Assembly: GCF_000003815.2 (NCBI RefSeq)
Contig: NC_049980.1
Span: 21,247,807 to 21,311,806 of the forward strand
Source: Branchiostoma floridae
Lineage: Eukaryota > Chordata > Leptocardii > Amphioxiformes > Branchiostomatidae
DNA: 64,000 nucleotides
Reading direction: 5' to 3'
Position 1 is the first letter of the stretch. Each line of letters begins with the position of its first letter. Below, in pieces: positions 49,801-62,120 of this stretch. The notes beneath the pieces were generated by a model, which was not told the DNA's origin, ran no database searches, and saw only the letters and a program-made list of their open reading frames with translations. A program made the position numbers and the translations under genes.

Positions 49801-51970
49801 TACCAATGTAATTGTTAATATTACCACAGGTGGCTGACATTTACATTGAATCAATAACCCACACAACTATGTTACACTTGAAATTGCTGTTATGCCCTAA
49901 TATTTTCCAAATCTGACCTAATTAAACCTTGACATACCTCAAGTTTTCCCTGGTATATTCTGCTATCTCTTCCATACATCTAGAATTAATCATTATAAGG
50001 GAGTGATGTGTAGGAGTGTACATAGGCCAACTGTACTTTGACCCCAAAACATGATTAGCCAGGGAAACTCAATAAAAGGTGTGGCTCTGTGACGGTTTCA
50101 GGCCATGTGATGTAGCCCATTGGCTGAAGTGCAAGTTTCAAACATCTTAGTCAGACATGGCATATAACACACAAGCCTGTTGGTTTAGACTTTGTCCAGT
50201 GTGTGTGCTTGCTTTCTGACAGCAGGTGAGAAATATGTTTGTACAGGACTAAATTATAGTTGCTCTTTGATCACGCATTAACATTCAAGGATACCAATTA
50301 ATCTTTAATAGAAAAACACACCACACTGTCTAAACTGAGTTTTAGTTATCAGATGACAGCTAGCGATTCTTTGAAGTATGATAGTGAGATGGCTGAGGTC
50401 ATGGCAGAAAAAATACAATAACAGAGGGACTTCATGTCTATATTGATGTTGAGTCTTAAAAAGTATTGTATTGTCAGCATATGCAGCAAGACTCTCCTAT
50501 TTTCTAATGGCACCTGTCCAATTTACCTCACACTTCAAGCCTGACAATTGATCCAAGTCACCACTGGCACTGTACTGTATTGACTTGGATCCATCTATGC
50601 TCACTGAGACATAACCATCACCTCACAACTGCATAGATACAAAGCTCTACATGATGACCTCTGCCCATTCATCACTGTCCATGCAACAAGTGACATCCTT
50701 AATTTCACACTCCTCATCGACACACCTAAAAGCCACCCTTCAGTTGGATTGAAATCACCTTAAGAGATCCAAAGAGCAATGAAGAAAAATCAACTGAAAA
50801 TTAAGTTATGATGAGCTACACAATAGGTTCCAAGTGACAAAGATCAACACTATAATATAACACTCAGTCTCAACACCGCTACATAATATTTTCTAATATG
50901 AATGTCTTGACTACCTTGACTGCAAACAAACAAATCCATGATTTTCATAATTTTCACCAGTACTGATTTTTCAGGACCAAAGGTATGGCCTTATCTGTAG
51001 TAGACAAAGACTCTGAAGATCAATAAAGTAAGACAAAGTCTGTGACATTCATCCATGCAGAAGCTCACCTCAGGCTAACTCCAGTGCTGTGGGAGTTGTG
51101 CCAGAGGGGTGGACTTTTGACCATACATCACCATATCAAGGCAAATATTTGGGGACAAATCTGGCACAGGAGCCAAGCTACAGTTCAACCGGGCTAGAAT
51201 TCCACCAATGACCTACCACTGCTACTGTGGACATCTCACCCCACCCAGACACAACATGTTGACTAAGGCCTGATCACTGATCTGGTGCCTAAACAAACAC
51301 TGATAACACCATCAGGTAACTAGCATCAGGATTTACCACACATGGGAAATATACCCAGAGGCATGTTCCATTCCTACCTATCCAACGCAGACTGTTGTAA
51401 TTATTAGTAATAGCATATCCGATTTTCTTTTTCAATCTTACATGTCTACAAACAAGACGAAACTCACTTTGTCATCATGTATCAACCCTTCTTTCTACTA
51501 CATAGGACAGGAATGCATTGATAAAAATATATGAATGTCATTTTTATAATTTTCACTACAGCACAATTTTCACTGATGATCAAATAATGTTGTCATTTGC
51601 AAACTCTGAGACATTTTAATTTTAAGATAACTTATTAAATCAAAGGTACTAATCCAAAACGTGCATTTCCTTAGATGCAAGTATCTGTCTTATTCAAAAC
51701 TTTCTGTCATTGCTACAAATGTTCTGTTTTAACAAACATGGATTAACATATTATGCCCTGGTTTAAGTGCTGCCCCGACCTATCTGGTCTTAATGGTTCC
51801 CAACATGGATGTTTTGTTGGTAACTGTGCAAACACAAAAGTATTGAATACATGAAAGACAAAAATACATTAATACCATTTCCTAAACACGACTCAAAGAA
51901 TCCCAGCAGGGTTAAGCCACAATTTCTGCATAACAATCTGTGGCAACACATCCCTGACACTCACCTATGA

Positions 51971-54895
51971 CTACTCTGCAGTTTTGTTTGTGTGTAAATA
52001 TTTCCCAGCGATGGCCTCCTCCAGCCGTTTCCTGGCTTGTCGAACACGCTCTTCCTGTTTCCTAATGTCCTCATCTGATACCACCAATGGTTTCATCAAG
52101 GGTTGGTCTAAAGAGAAAAATGCAAGAACAGGGAGAAGAGGTGTTTGAGTTAAGTATGGATTATAAAATTGTAAAACTTGGAAATCTTGTTGGACTTCAA
52201 TTTATTTAGCATTCATCCAGTTAATGCTATTTTTACAAGGACTGATACCTTGGGAGATCTGCTTGACTACATCTCCCTATGATCCAAATCAGGAAACTTG
52301 GCCCCATACATACACATTGCACTACATACCAGTGTTGAGCCAGACTGCTGGGTTCTTTTCTACAGTGGATGGTGCTGTGGTCTGTCCTGTGATAGGGTTG
52401 TTACTAAGGTGCAAACTGGAGGCAATACTCTGTAACAATGTCTCATCATTCCAGCCTGGTCCCAAACCTGCGCAAGGAAAGACATAATTGCATCAAAATT
52501 CAAAACATACATGGATGAGAGGAGACCATAACACGACAATAACACTCTACATGATAAATACAACAGAATGCATACAAAGTACATTGTCTTTTCTCATGCA
52601 CTTTTGTGTTAGCCTGATAGGGGGCATAACTGCATGTTCAGCAAATAGGGCTGCTGACCTTCTAAGCTCTTGGGTAACTCCATGTTCTTGATGACTTCCT
52701 CTGCAATGTCACAAGCATTCATTCCCTGAAGACGCTTTTCCCAGAATAACTGCAGAGAGGGGGAAATGTGAGATTGGAAAAGGATAGACTACAAGAACAT
52801 TATAACTATACTACTCAAAAGACTAATGCTAGCTTTTGTATCAAAAGACATTACATAATTAAAAAAGCAAATATAAAACACTGACTTAATGTAATGTTAG
52901 TTAGCTAAGTGCAACATATGCTTAAATCAAAATATAAATAAAATACTTTATGTTAGAACTTTAGAATATTATGGTACTGTGTTGCAGCAACACTCAACTT
53001 TGGTTATTCAAGGGTGATTTTACATTACACAGATGATAAAGACGCACCTGGGATATATGTGAAATTGGATCACTACTGCCTTTTTCTGCAGTCTCTGACT
53101 TNNNNNNNNNNNNNNNNNNNNNNNNNNNNNNNNNNNNNNNNNNNNNNNNNNNNNNNNNNNNNNNNNNNNNNNNNNNNNNNNNNNNNNNNNNNNNNNNNNN
53201 NNNNNNNNNNNNNNNNNNNNNNNNNNNNNNNNNNNNNNNNNNNNNNNNNNNNNNNNNNNNNNNNNNNNNNNNNNNNNNNNNNNNNNNNNNNNNNNNNNNN
53301 NNNNNNNNNNNNNNNNNNNNNNNNNNNNNNNNNNNNNNNNNNNNNNNNNNNNNNNNNNNNNNNNNNNNNNNNNNNNNNNNNNNNNNNNNNNNNNNNNNNN
53401 NNNNNNNNNNNNNNTCAAGTCAGGGGAAATCACCCTCTGTGAGACCAGTAATTCATAATACACATGCTATGAGTAAGACTGGTTATATTTTGGTAGGAGT
53501 GGAGATTTCATGACCACAAGCCAAGGCAGGGGTGAATCAAGATCTTCTTATGCCTAATACTGAAGATATGACAGGTTTCCAAGAAAAATGTTTGAGGATA
53601 TAGTCCAATAACAGTTTCAATGTTGCTGCAACAACAGGCTGTACGGTACACAACAATCAGCCTTTGTGAATCAATTCTGATGCTGCTTACATCAACAAAA
53701 CGTCAATTGCAATACTTATTTTTATTTGTTTGATTTTTACACAACCAAACTACAAGATAAGCCATGCCATTACATTTACCTTCAAGTAACAGATTCAACT
53801 TTGAACAAACTCAAATGCATACTACACAAATGGTTTTCTATTTTCCCTTGGAGGTGGAAATGAGTTGAAATTGAAATCAGTCATGAGACACTGACCTGTT
53901 TGGGTTGCTCTTGATTTGCACTTTTGGGGTCGTTCCTCGTTTCGCTGCCCTTGTTGGCCTTGCTGCGCACATGTGTGACCGGCTGTTTAAATATGGAAGC
54001 TGTCTGTCTGATGGGCAGCACCAAGCTGGCATCATACTTCTGAACAGGTGAGAAATTTTACATTGGAAATGCTGTAGTTCAACAGAAAAATTCCTTCTAA
54101 CTAACCAATCATTGTGGCTACTTTATACAGGCTACAGACATTGTGGATACATCAGCTTAGGGCCAGTTCATATAGTTACATACTGTTTTGTAATAGAAAC
54201 ACCAGTGCAAAAACTGTCAACATAAAATTACTAAGAACGTTTCAAGAATTACATATACACATCACACAAGAGAAAACCCATGTGCTTGCTTTAATTAGTG
54301 GCTGATGCTATTTTCCATGCAAATGATTACATCATAGCAATCTTACTTTGTTAGAATCCAGGGCCCTTGTCGCTACCTTCTTGTTCTTGTTGACTTTTGA
54401 AGACAACATCTTTCCCGTTCGGAAGTCAAAGCAACTCAAGTCAAACGTATCTCCCAGGTATCTTGCAAGCTGGGGCTTGCTTCTGAACTTTTTTCCACTC
54501 GGGCTGAAAAAGGAAAGATTTGTTATCATTAGTATATCAATTCAGTCTAACTGTAGTATGTACATGCTATAATGTGTGAAAAAGAGAGTAATGGGACTGC
54601 CATTTATAAGAGCAGGACTTTGATATACCATTTCAATACTTTTACTCAGACTGCCATTACTCTCCATTGCAGCAACTTTCTGTCTATACATAAATGTGTT
54701 ATTTCTACAATCAAAGCAGAGTGATACCAAGCCAGAGGCATGTTGCTGTGAGATATTGGAAAAGCATTAAAAGTTACCACCGTACCTATAGTAGTATACA
54801 TCTGACTTTCCTGCTGACAACCCAGACTTCCTCGTAACCTCCTCCCTCTTCCACCCCTTCGGCAATGCTGGACAGTCCATTCGTCTGCGCTCCAT
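51971..54895 (-). CDS. MBD2/3: Methyl-CpG-binding domain protein 2/3 (MBD2/3)
   Basis: Six coding exons in transcript order: 54895-54786, 54503-54347, 54039-53896, 52749-52659, 52467-52330, 52107-51971. All have GT-AG junctions and consistent phases, giving 258 residues. The methyl-CpG-binding domain covers about 6-72 (MDCPALPKGWKREEV, then SPSGKKFRSKPQLARYLG). A middle segment with LPIRQTASIFKQPV and LFWEKRLQGMNACDIAEEV (138 onward) matches the region that engages the NuRD histone deacetylase core. The C-terminal SDEDIRKQEERVRQARKRLE (224 onward) is the coiled coil that pairs with p66/GATAD2. Lys30 and Tyr34 are present, as in methyl-binding family members. The start is MERRRMDCPAL, closely resembling the start of human MBD3. 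The protein should recruit NuRD to methylated CpG in the nucleus. The intron between exons 3 and 4 contains a 313-bp gap. Confidence 0.95.
53102..53414. other. Assembly gap of 313 N in an MBD2/3 intron
   Basis: The flanking exons join in phase 0 without missing sequence, so no essential coding exon need be hidden here. Confidence 0.95.
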
Positions 54896-55008
54896 ACACT
54901 ACTTCCTTCTCCAATTTAAGCTGAAGAACAAATTCATACACAGTGTAAGATAAGCTTGTGAAAGGGAAAGACAGCAATCTAAACATTGTTCTAGCCAGCC
55001 GGAACATA

Positions 55009-55178
55009 TGCTGTAAATGCATTTAAGTTTGCAGGGATCAAATTTCGCGGTAGCGGTGGAAAGGAGTTTTCACGGTGGTTTTAAGTTTGCGGTAGCACCA
55101 TTTGTACTGTAGTCTCTGCCATGGAAAAACGTCCACGGTGGTTTTGAAAACCACTAGGAATATTTCTGCATTACAGTA
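55009..55178. mobile_element. Small inverted-repeat element of the cggtggtttt family
   Basis: Ends resemble ctgtaaatgcattt and its complement tgcattacagta. The body has phrases such as tttcgcggtagcggtgg and cacggtggttttaagtttgc shared with 57536-57748. Confidence 0.6.
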
Positions 55179-57535
55179 TTTTGGAGTGTGAATTCTTTAT
55201 TCCCCTCTGTGCCACTGCACCAATTTCCATCTTGGTGGTAAGATGGAATGTCACACACAAGCTACATTTTTATGTTGTATAAAATGGGCACAGAAAAAAC
55301 AGTATTGAAGCTCGTGACAACAAACCTCTCTATGCTGAATGAACACAGTATAGGTCAGTAAAATTAAAACATTTTTAATATCGGTCTCTTATGCGAAGCT
55401 TGTACTGAAAATGTTGAGAAATTTGACACCCTACTTTTAGACAGAAAGAGTTATATACGACTACGTTTTTCCTGCCTTGTTTTCCCCGCTAACTTTCTGC
55501 AGTAAATGGTAAAATGTGACAAAAAATTTCTGATCTAAGCCTTCCAATTTGTCCCCCCCCCCCCCATAAAATTGTGCTAATTCACAATTGGCACACAAAT
55601 CGCAAATCTCGTGATTGATGGATTTTCTGTGACGCAACATGGACAGGCGTTGTTATTGGTGGATATCTGACATCTCTGTACTAACGCATTTAACACGACT
55701 TGAAACTTGGCCATGTTTACAAAGTTACAACCTGATAATAATAGGAGTATTTCAGATATTTTTCTTCTTCTTTGGCAGCTATAACAGAAGGTGAGCTGGG
55801 GAAAACTACAGCACGATGAGGCAGGACAGACCTAGTGGGGAGGAGGGTGCTGGGCACCCACCCACTCACTCTCACCCACACATACAGTGTTTTTGCCTGT
55901 CTGAGATCGTCTCCAATCGTTAGTACCCGGTAATAATCTAAATCTGCTTTGATGCAAACTCTCGCTGACTTTCTGGAGTTCATCAGAAAACTCTTCAAAA
56001 GCCTGATTTCTATCCCTCAAAAAGGATGGAATGGGTAAGATATTTGTCGGTCCTGAGCGGCATAATGCCATCAAAGGACGGAGGGACAAGCACTGGCTAG
56101 AACCCTGCATCTATTCTAAGCATATGATATTAGATGTACAAATGTTATCAGTTCAGTTCAATGTTATACATCACTACTACTTTGCTTGATGTGAATTTTA
56201 GACCTTCACAAAGTTTTGGTATCGTAGGATAATTAGGCCCAGTTCATGATGCAAAAAACAAAACGAATAAATTTGTCATCATGAACCCTGTTTCTGAAAC
56301 GAAACAGATTTTTTAAAACCTCAGCACGAGATAGATCTGAAAGAGTTTCTAGCCATCCAGAATTGCGAATTGTCCTCATGAATGCAAAAGCAGCATGAAT
56401 TCCAATTACATCCGGGTACCTGCGTTCATAGATAGTTGTTGGCGTCATGGGCAAAAGTAGAGTTTTATACCCATCAGTCAGGTATTTCGACCGTGTTTTT
56501 AATCGTAAAATTCGTTATCATTTTGTCGCCTACTGGTCAATTAGGGAACCAATAGTCCTGATATCGGAGGGGGGGCATGTCAGAAGATCCAGACTAAACG
56601 TATAGCATGTATCGAGAGCATAACGTTTTCAGAGGCATTTCCAGGGCTACGAAAAGTAATGCTGCTTCAGCAAGACAATGGTTCCCTTACGATCAAAGAC
56701 CAATAATTTGGTGCAGAAGTACAACAAGATTGTGCAGAATCACAACAAACTCAGCGGGTCAGAGGTCACATTACCATTCATTACCATGCCTTTTCAAGGA
56801 ACTGAAACGGTTTGCCCGTGGGTGCAAATTTGCATTGTGAACGCAAAATGCAAACCATTTGCTGCCGGATTTTAGGGCAAAACTGATAGAACCATTTGAT
56901 TTTTTTGTATCATAAATTGAATGGGGCCTAACAGACTTGAATGAATATAGCAACTTGGTGCCAAATGAGTCTTCTGTGGCTCCCAGACTCCCTACTAACC
57001 TATTAGTGGGGAGTATGGGAATGGGGAGGCCTGCATCCAAATAAATATAATCCACTGTAATTGGATCTGGAAGGAAGTGACACAAAATGACACAAGCCAT
57101 ACCACAAAGACAACAATGCACTGTAGCACTACTGCAGTGGAACATCAGTCTGTTTTTCAGTGGTCACATCGTTGTTTGATACTGTATTTGTGGAATACCT
57201 CCTGAATCTTGAATATTCAGAGTACTTTTTCTTTTTGGTTCCTTTGCGGTGACCTCACTACTCTGCAAACAGGTATCAAAACTAGCGTAGGGAGTTTTAG
57301 CCCCCAAAAAAGCCCTGGCAGGCTAGGTAAGGCTGCTAGGAAGTGAGGGTCACCAAGAATTCTGAGGATTGGTGCAGCGGCACTTACTCGACAATTTTTT
57401 CATTTGCCGTAATGCACCCATCCGTGACTGTATAAGAGTTAAGACTGCATGCAAAAGAAGCCCTCCAACAGTCGCCGCTGCTAGTCTGGAGGGAATCAAC
57501 CTCAAGCGGGGGGCAATGCTGCGTCTTCCGTTGCA

Positions 57536-57748
57536 TACTGTAAATGCATTCAAGTTCGCGGGAATTTACTTTCGCAGTAGTGGGGAAAATGGAGTGTTCA
57601 CGGTGGTTTTAAGTTTGCGGTAGTGCCATAGACTGTAGTCACATACTATAATGGAAAATGTTCACGCTGTTTTTAAGTTCGTGGTGAAGTGGCCACCGCA
57701 AAAAACATGAACATAACACCACCGGAACATTTTTTTGCATTTACAGTA
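57536..57748. mobile_element. 213-bp inverted-repeat element with TACTGTAAATGCA ends
   Basis: The 13-bp termini are perfect inverted repeats, and the TA at each end is compatible with a Tc1/mariner-like TA target. The body repeats the phrase cacggtggttttaagtttgc, with variants. Related copies lie at 55009-55178, about 47976-48127 and about 33338-33545. Confidence 0.7.
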
Positions 57749-57930
57749 ACTACAATTGCTTAAACCACTCACGAAATTGATTTACGGAAGATGCTGAGGA
57801 CTGGATATTTATTATCTAGACATTAGGTTATGTCTTTAGGATAGTTGTTTTTTGGGAGTTGGAATTTGGTCTTCACAAGGAGGTTAAAGAATCACAGGAG
57901 AGAGCTCAGTCATTAACACCCCACTGCGGG

Positions 57931-59276
57931 CTATTGTTCAGACCCTCCGGGCCCATTGTTTCCGCTATCCGGCGGCGCGTCTCTGATGACCATGATGGCC
58001 GCGGGGTTTCCCGCCATTTCTGATGAGCCCGGACGTGTCAGCCAATCACATGAGCCCAGCCATGACGTCATGCACCGCGATCCCGGCCGAGGACGACCGA
58101 ACGCATGCCGAGTGCGTGCCGACAGTCGGTGTTTGTCGCTAAATCGCACTTCGGGTACCTTCTGCATCCGTCGGAAATCTCCGTCGGAACATTCGGCACC
58201 CACTCGTGCAATCCCGGGTACAACGTACTCAAATGTCGGGTCACACTCGGAACACCAACCCCGGCAGTTCAGCCCNNNNNNNNNNNNNNNNNNNNNNNNN
58301 NNNNNNNNNNNNNNNNNNNNNNNNNNNNNNNNNNNNNNNNNNNNNNNNNNNNNNNNNNNNNNNNNNNNNNNNNNNNNNNNNNNNNNNNNNNNNNNNNNNN
58401 NNNNNNNNNNNNNNNNNNNNNNNNNNNNNNNNNNNNNNNNNNNNNNNNNNNNNNNNNNNNNNNNNNNNNNNNNNNNNNNNNNNNNNNNNNNNNNNNNNNN
58501 NNNNNNNNNNNNNNNNNNNNNNNNNNNNNNNNNNNNNNNNNNNNNNNNNNNNNNNNNNNNNNNNNNNNNNNNNNNNNNNNNNNNNNNNNNNNNNNNNNNN
58601 NNNNNNNNNNNNNNNNNNNNNNNNNNNNNNNNNNNNNNNNNNNNNNNNNNNNNNNNNNNNNNNNNNNNNNNNNNNNNNNNNNNNNNNNNNNNNNNNNNNN
58701 NNNNNNNNNNNNNNNNNNNNNNNNNNNNNNNNNNNNNNNNNNNNNNNNNNNNNNNNNNNNNNNNNNNNNNNNNNNNNNNNNNNNNNNNNNNNNNNNNNNN
58801 NNNNNNNNNNNNNNNNNNNNNNNNNNNNNNNNNNNNNNNNNNNNNNNNNNNNNNNNNNNNNNNNNNNNNNNNNNNNNNNNNNNNNNNNNNNNNNNNNNNN
58901 NNNNNNNNNNNNNNNNNNNNNNNNNNNNNNNNNNNNNNNNNNNNNNNNNNNNNNNNNNNNNNNNNNNNNNNNNNNNNNNNNNNNNNNNNNNNNNNNNNNN
59001 NNNNNNNNNNNNNNNNNNNNNNNNNNNNNNNNNNNNNNNNNNNNNNNNNNNNNNNNNNNNNNNNNNNNNNNNNNNNNNNNNNNNNNNNNNNNNNNNNNNN
59101 NNNNNNNNNNNNNNNNNNNNNNNNNNNNNNNNNNNNNNNNNNNNNNNNNNNNNNNNNNNNNNNNNNNNNNNNNNNNNNNNNNNNNNNNNNNNNNNNNNNN
59201 NNNGGCGTGACAGATGTCTGGGCGCCACGCCGCACATCTGCGCACCACGCACTGCAGGAAAACAAATGACTCGAAG
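57931..59276. promoter_or_regulatory. GC- and CpG-rich promoter-like region, interrupted by a gap
   Basis: Base composition rises sharply here, with many CpGs, unlike the surrounding DNA. A CCAAT box (58042-58046) is followed by a CRE-like TGACGTCA (58063-58070). MBD2/3 points left and the candidate exon at 59277 points right, so this may be a bidirectional promoter. A 928-bp gap (58276-59203) hides the centre. Confidence 0.5.
58276..59203. other. Assembly gap of 928 N
   Basis: Undetermined bases inside the GC-rich region. ORFs of 330-440 codons that seem to span it are artefacts of unknown bases. Confidence 0.97.
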
Positions 59277-59326
59277 ATGGCGGGCCCGGCGTCGCGACAC
59301 AAACTTCCCTCGATATTCTGTTTCAA
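59277..59326 (+). CDS. Candidate first coding exon of an unidentified plus-strand gene
   Basis: An ATG in a typical animal start context (aagATGGCGG) opens MAGPASRHKLPSIFCF and ends in phase 2 at the donor gtacgt (59327). It sits at the edge of the GC-rich region. An exon-like segment at 63560-63623 (acceptor attgcag, donor gtaaga) fits its phase and would add about 21 residues starting SRPGVFTHFTAWF. I do not recognise the product, and both pieces could be fortuitous. If real, intron 1 would contain both Mutator-like elements. Confidence 0.35.
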
Positions 59327-59909
59327 GTACGTAAACTGAGGATGTGTATGTTATAATACTCACATACGTAACTCCCTCTGCCGTTATGAGCAAGGGTAGG
59401 TCTCCGCAGCTTTAGTTGGCGCTGCTATAACTACAAGTTCCCGAAAGGCGGCATCGTCCTGCCAGCCTCCATGTCTCCGTCAGGAACCACAAAGGCTTCT
59501 GGGAACGTTCCAACAACGGTGATCTGCCCTTCACTTTTTACTGTAAGCTGATTGGTCAAATGTGATAAATTCTCCTATTTGATTGGCTTAAGTGGAAAAT
59601 AGCTATTCTGTGGTTGGCTATTCAGAAAAACGTTCAAGTAAAACAGACCATCTCCAGGTTGATGAAAAATGCGGCAAGTTCAAATGTTTACTGAAGTAAG
59701 AGTAGAGTAATGTCATGTTGGAATGCCCAGCAGAGGTGTCCCCTGATATGTGTAAGAGATTGACTAACATTTGGTCAATAATTTTGAAGACCAAGGTTGG
59801 GAACATACACGCTACGCTGCCAATATGAAAAGGTAAGCTTTGCTACCAATGACTCAAAAAAAATGAAAGTCAAGTGATGTTTGACGAAGCCGAATTTTTG
59901 TAACTGACA

Positions 59910-61493
59910 GGGTTGGCGGAAACGGCTGCCCGGTCGGTCGGCGGAAACCGCTGCCCGGTTCGGTCCTGAGGTTGGTTTTGGGGGTTTCCAGTATTGCATA
60001 CAGTAGTGTAAGTGAAGTAAACAAAATGCCTACTTAAATATTCCATAACGGTTGTTAGATGTAATGTTGCTAGATGTTCAAAGGAAACTGGCCAAATTAC
60101 TTATCTTTTGAAAAAAAAATTAATTTGACATTTCTTTGTAAGATTGTCCCATTCCCAGCTGCTACTATTCGAACGTCCCCCAGTACAGAACGTCAGAAGT
60201 TTGCTACGTCAAGGTTGTACAGGGTGGCGGTCCTTTGATCTATATGTGCCGCAGGCGCCAGCGACAAAATCAATCAATTTTGACAGCACTACCGCACCGA
60301 GCTGTCTGACATGTCCGAGGAGAAACTATCTCTAAGAACTGTAAAAGAATTCAAATTTAGTTAAATCATTATACTAAAATGTACATTTACAAACGCATGG
60401 ATTCAATTTTTTTGTGTCAGGTTCTGGTTTAAACTAATGTAGTCAATTATATATTAATTATGTACAATGTTTTCACATAATTTTGTTACTTCACACGAAA
60501 ACGGCTCCGCCGTAGTCTTTCCTCCCCGTAAGCAAACTTGTCATCGAACATTGAATTCTTGAAAGATAAAAATGGTGATTTCACCAGCGTCTGAAGATTT
60601 CCCCCACAGCAATTCTTTGATTGATCCCGATACTATCTTCTCACATGTCGGAAATGATAAGATAATAAAGATAATAAAGATTTAACCAATGATTTAATAA
60701 ATGTGTTCGTGGTCAAAGCACTGAAAGTCAGCATAATCCCATCCAGTCTCAGTTCGGCAGAGCGGCTAGAGCCCAAATAACACCGCGATAAACAACGTGG
60801 CCACGGTCGGCTCAAGAAAAATTCTTAGTTAGCAATTAATCTTCAACACGAATGACTCATACTCTGATCAATAGCCACATCTTATTTGTCTAAAGCTATT
60901 CCGAAGAACAAGTAATAATTAAGTTTACTACTGTCCCCTATTAGAAGCGCCTCACACATATCCATGTGGCCACACGCACTGCGTATTTGGGGTCAACGAC
61001 CTAACGTTAATGTGCGCTGCATGGAATGCCGAAAACTTCCGATGAATCAAATCAATCCAACCTATAGTTTCCCATTCCAGAGTATATGAATATAAAACTA
61101 GTGTTGGGGATTACATTTTTGAAAAGAGAAAAAAAATCAAGGCGCAAATCAGTTCTTACGGTGAGGACACGGCGCGGCTCATTATCGACCTTATTAGTTA
61201 TTACCAGTTAATGAGCTGGTAGCACCGAAATCTGGTGTTCACCGAAAACGTGTACAAAGTTCGAAATTTCGCCGTGTTTGTGTTTTCGAATTTCCGAAAT
61301 TACGGTAATGTTTACGATATTAGCGCTACTATAAATTGTAGGGTCAGCCTACACGAGAAATGCACTTAAATTACTGCTGCGATAGCAAGCCACTTGTTTA
61401 CATTTGGTGTACTCGAAACCCCCAAAACCAACCTCCGGACCGGACCGGGCAGCCGTTTCCGCCGACCGACCGGGCAGCCGTTTCCGCCAACCC
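59910..61493. mobile_element. 1.58-kb Mutator-like non-autonomous transposon with 9-bp target duplication
   Basis: Termini begin gggttggcggaaacggctgc and form inverted repeats of about 80-90 bp. Within each terminus, a motif like ggcggaaacggctgcccggt is tandemly doubled. TAACTGACA is duplicated exactly (59901-59909, 61494-61502). It has no transposase ORF. The right half (about 60640-61493) is homologous to the next element in reverse orientation. Confidence 0.88.
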
Positions 61494-62120
61494 TAACTGA
61501 CACTAACAGCTGATATTAGTGATAAGCTCAGATTTTTCACTGATCTCGCTGCCCATGTGCGGGTAACAGGAATCCTGGGTGATATATTGGCCTGTCAGAC
61601 GTTTTAACAGTCTTCTTCACTTTTGACATATTGACGTTACCCAGAATTGCTGTCGCCTGCACTTGCATGTATAGTGAGCTTATTCACTAGTCCACGAAAC
61701 CAGTCCCTATATAAATATAGAATACAACACGGTGTATTCCGTATCACCCGAGCTACCAGCCCGACTGCGGGAAGGATCGCCCAAAGGCCCGCGGGTGGGC
61801 TGCGACCGATTTATTATTAATATGTCCTAACCCACCAGCTGGGACTGTTTTATTCATACCCACCCGAGAAAACACATATTTCGATGCGAAATGCACCAGA
61901 AGCTGAGAAAATGTTGTGTCCTCGAACAAAAAATTGTAACAACAGCAATTCTAACGTCCAAATTTGGTACATCTACATGTATTCGAATTTACATCCATGC
62001 CGTATTCGGCCCATTGAAAATAGTTTGATTTACTCGAAGGAAGCCTGTGTGATACAATCTAGAACTTGTGTGATACGGAAAGTTATCACACGGGCCGGAA
62101 CACCCGTATCAAACGTTTTC

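Larger units (their letters stand above)
39488..51970. other. Long gene-poor interval between MEX3 and MBD2/3
   Basis: I find no supported coding exon. The stretch holds a 100-bp gap (42826-42925), a hAT-type element (45338-45750), an inverted-repeat element (46297-46883) and a cggtggtttt-family fragment (about 47976-48127). Its right end must include the MBD2/3 3' UTR, whose polyadenylation site I cannot place. Confidence 0.5.
54896..57930. other. 5' side of MBD2/3, without supported coding sequence
   Basis: A ttcttcag acceptor on the minus strand at about 54921-54928 could begin the 5' UTR part of the first coding exon, with a non-coding exon further right. The stretch carries two cggtggtttt-family elements (55009-55178, 57536-57748), a poly-C run near 55553 and no convincing exon. 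Confidence 0.45.

Noticed and set aside
57931-59393. Several ORFs of 330-440 codons on both strands
   Set aside because: They owe their length to 928 unknown bases; only the short flanks are real sequence.
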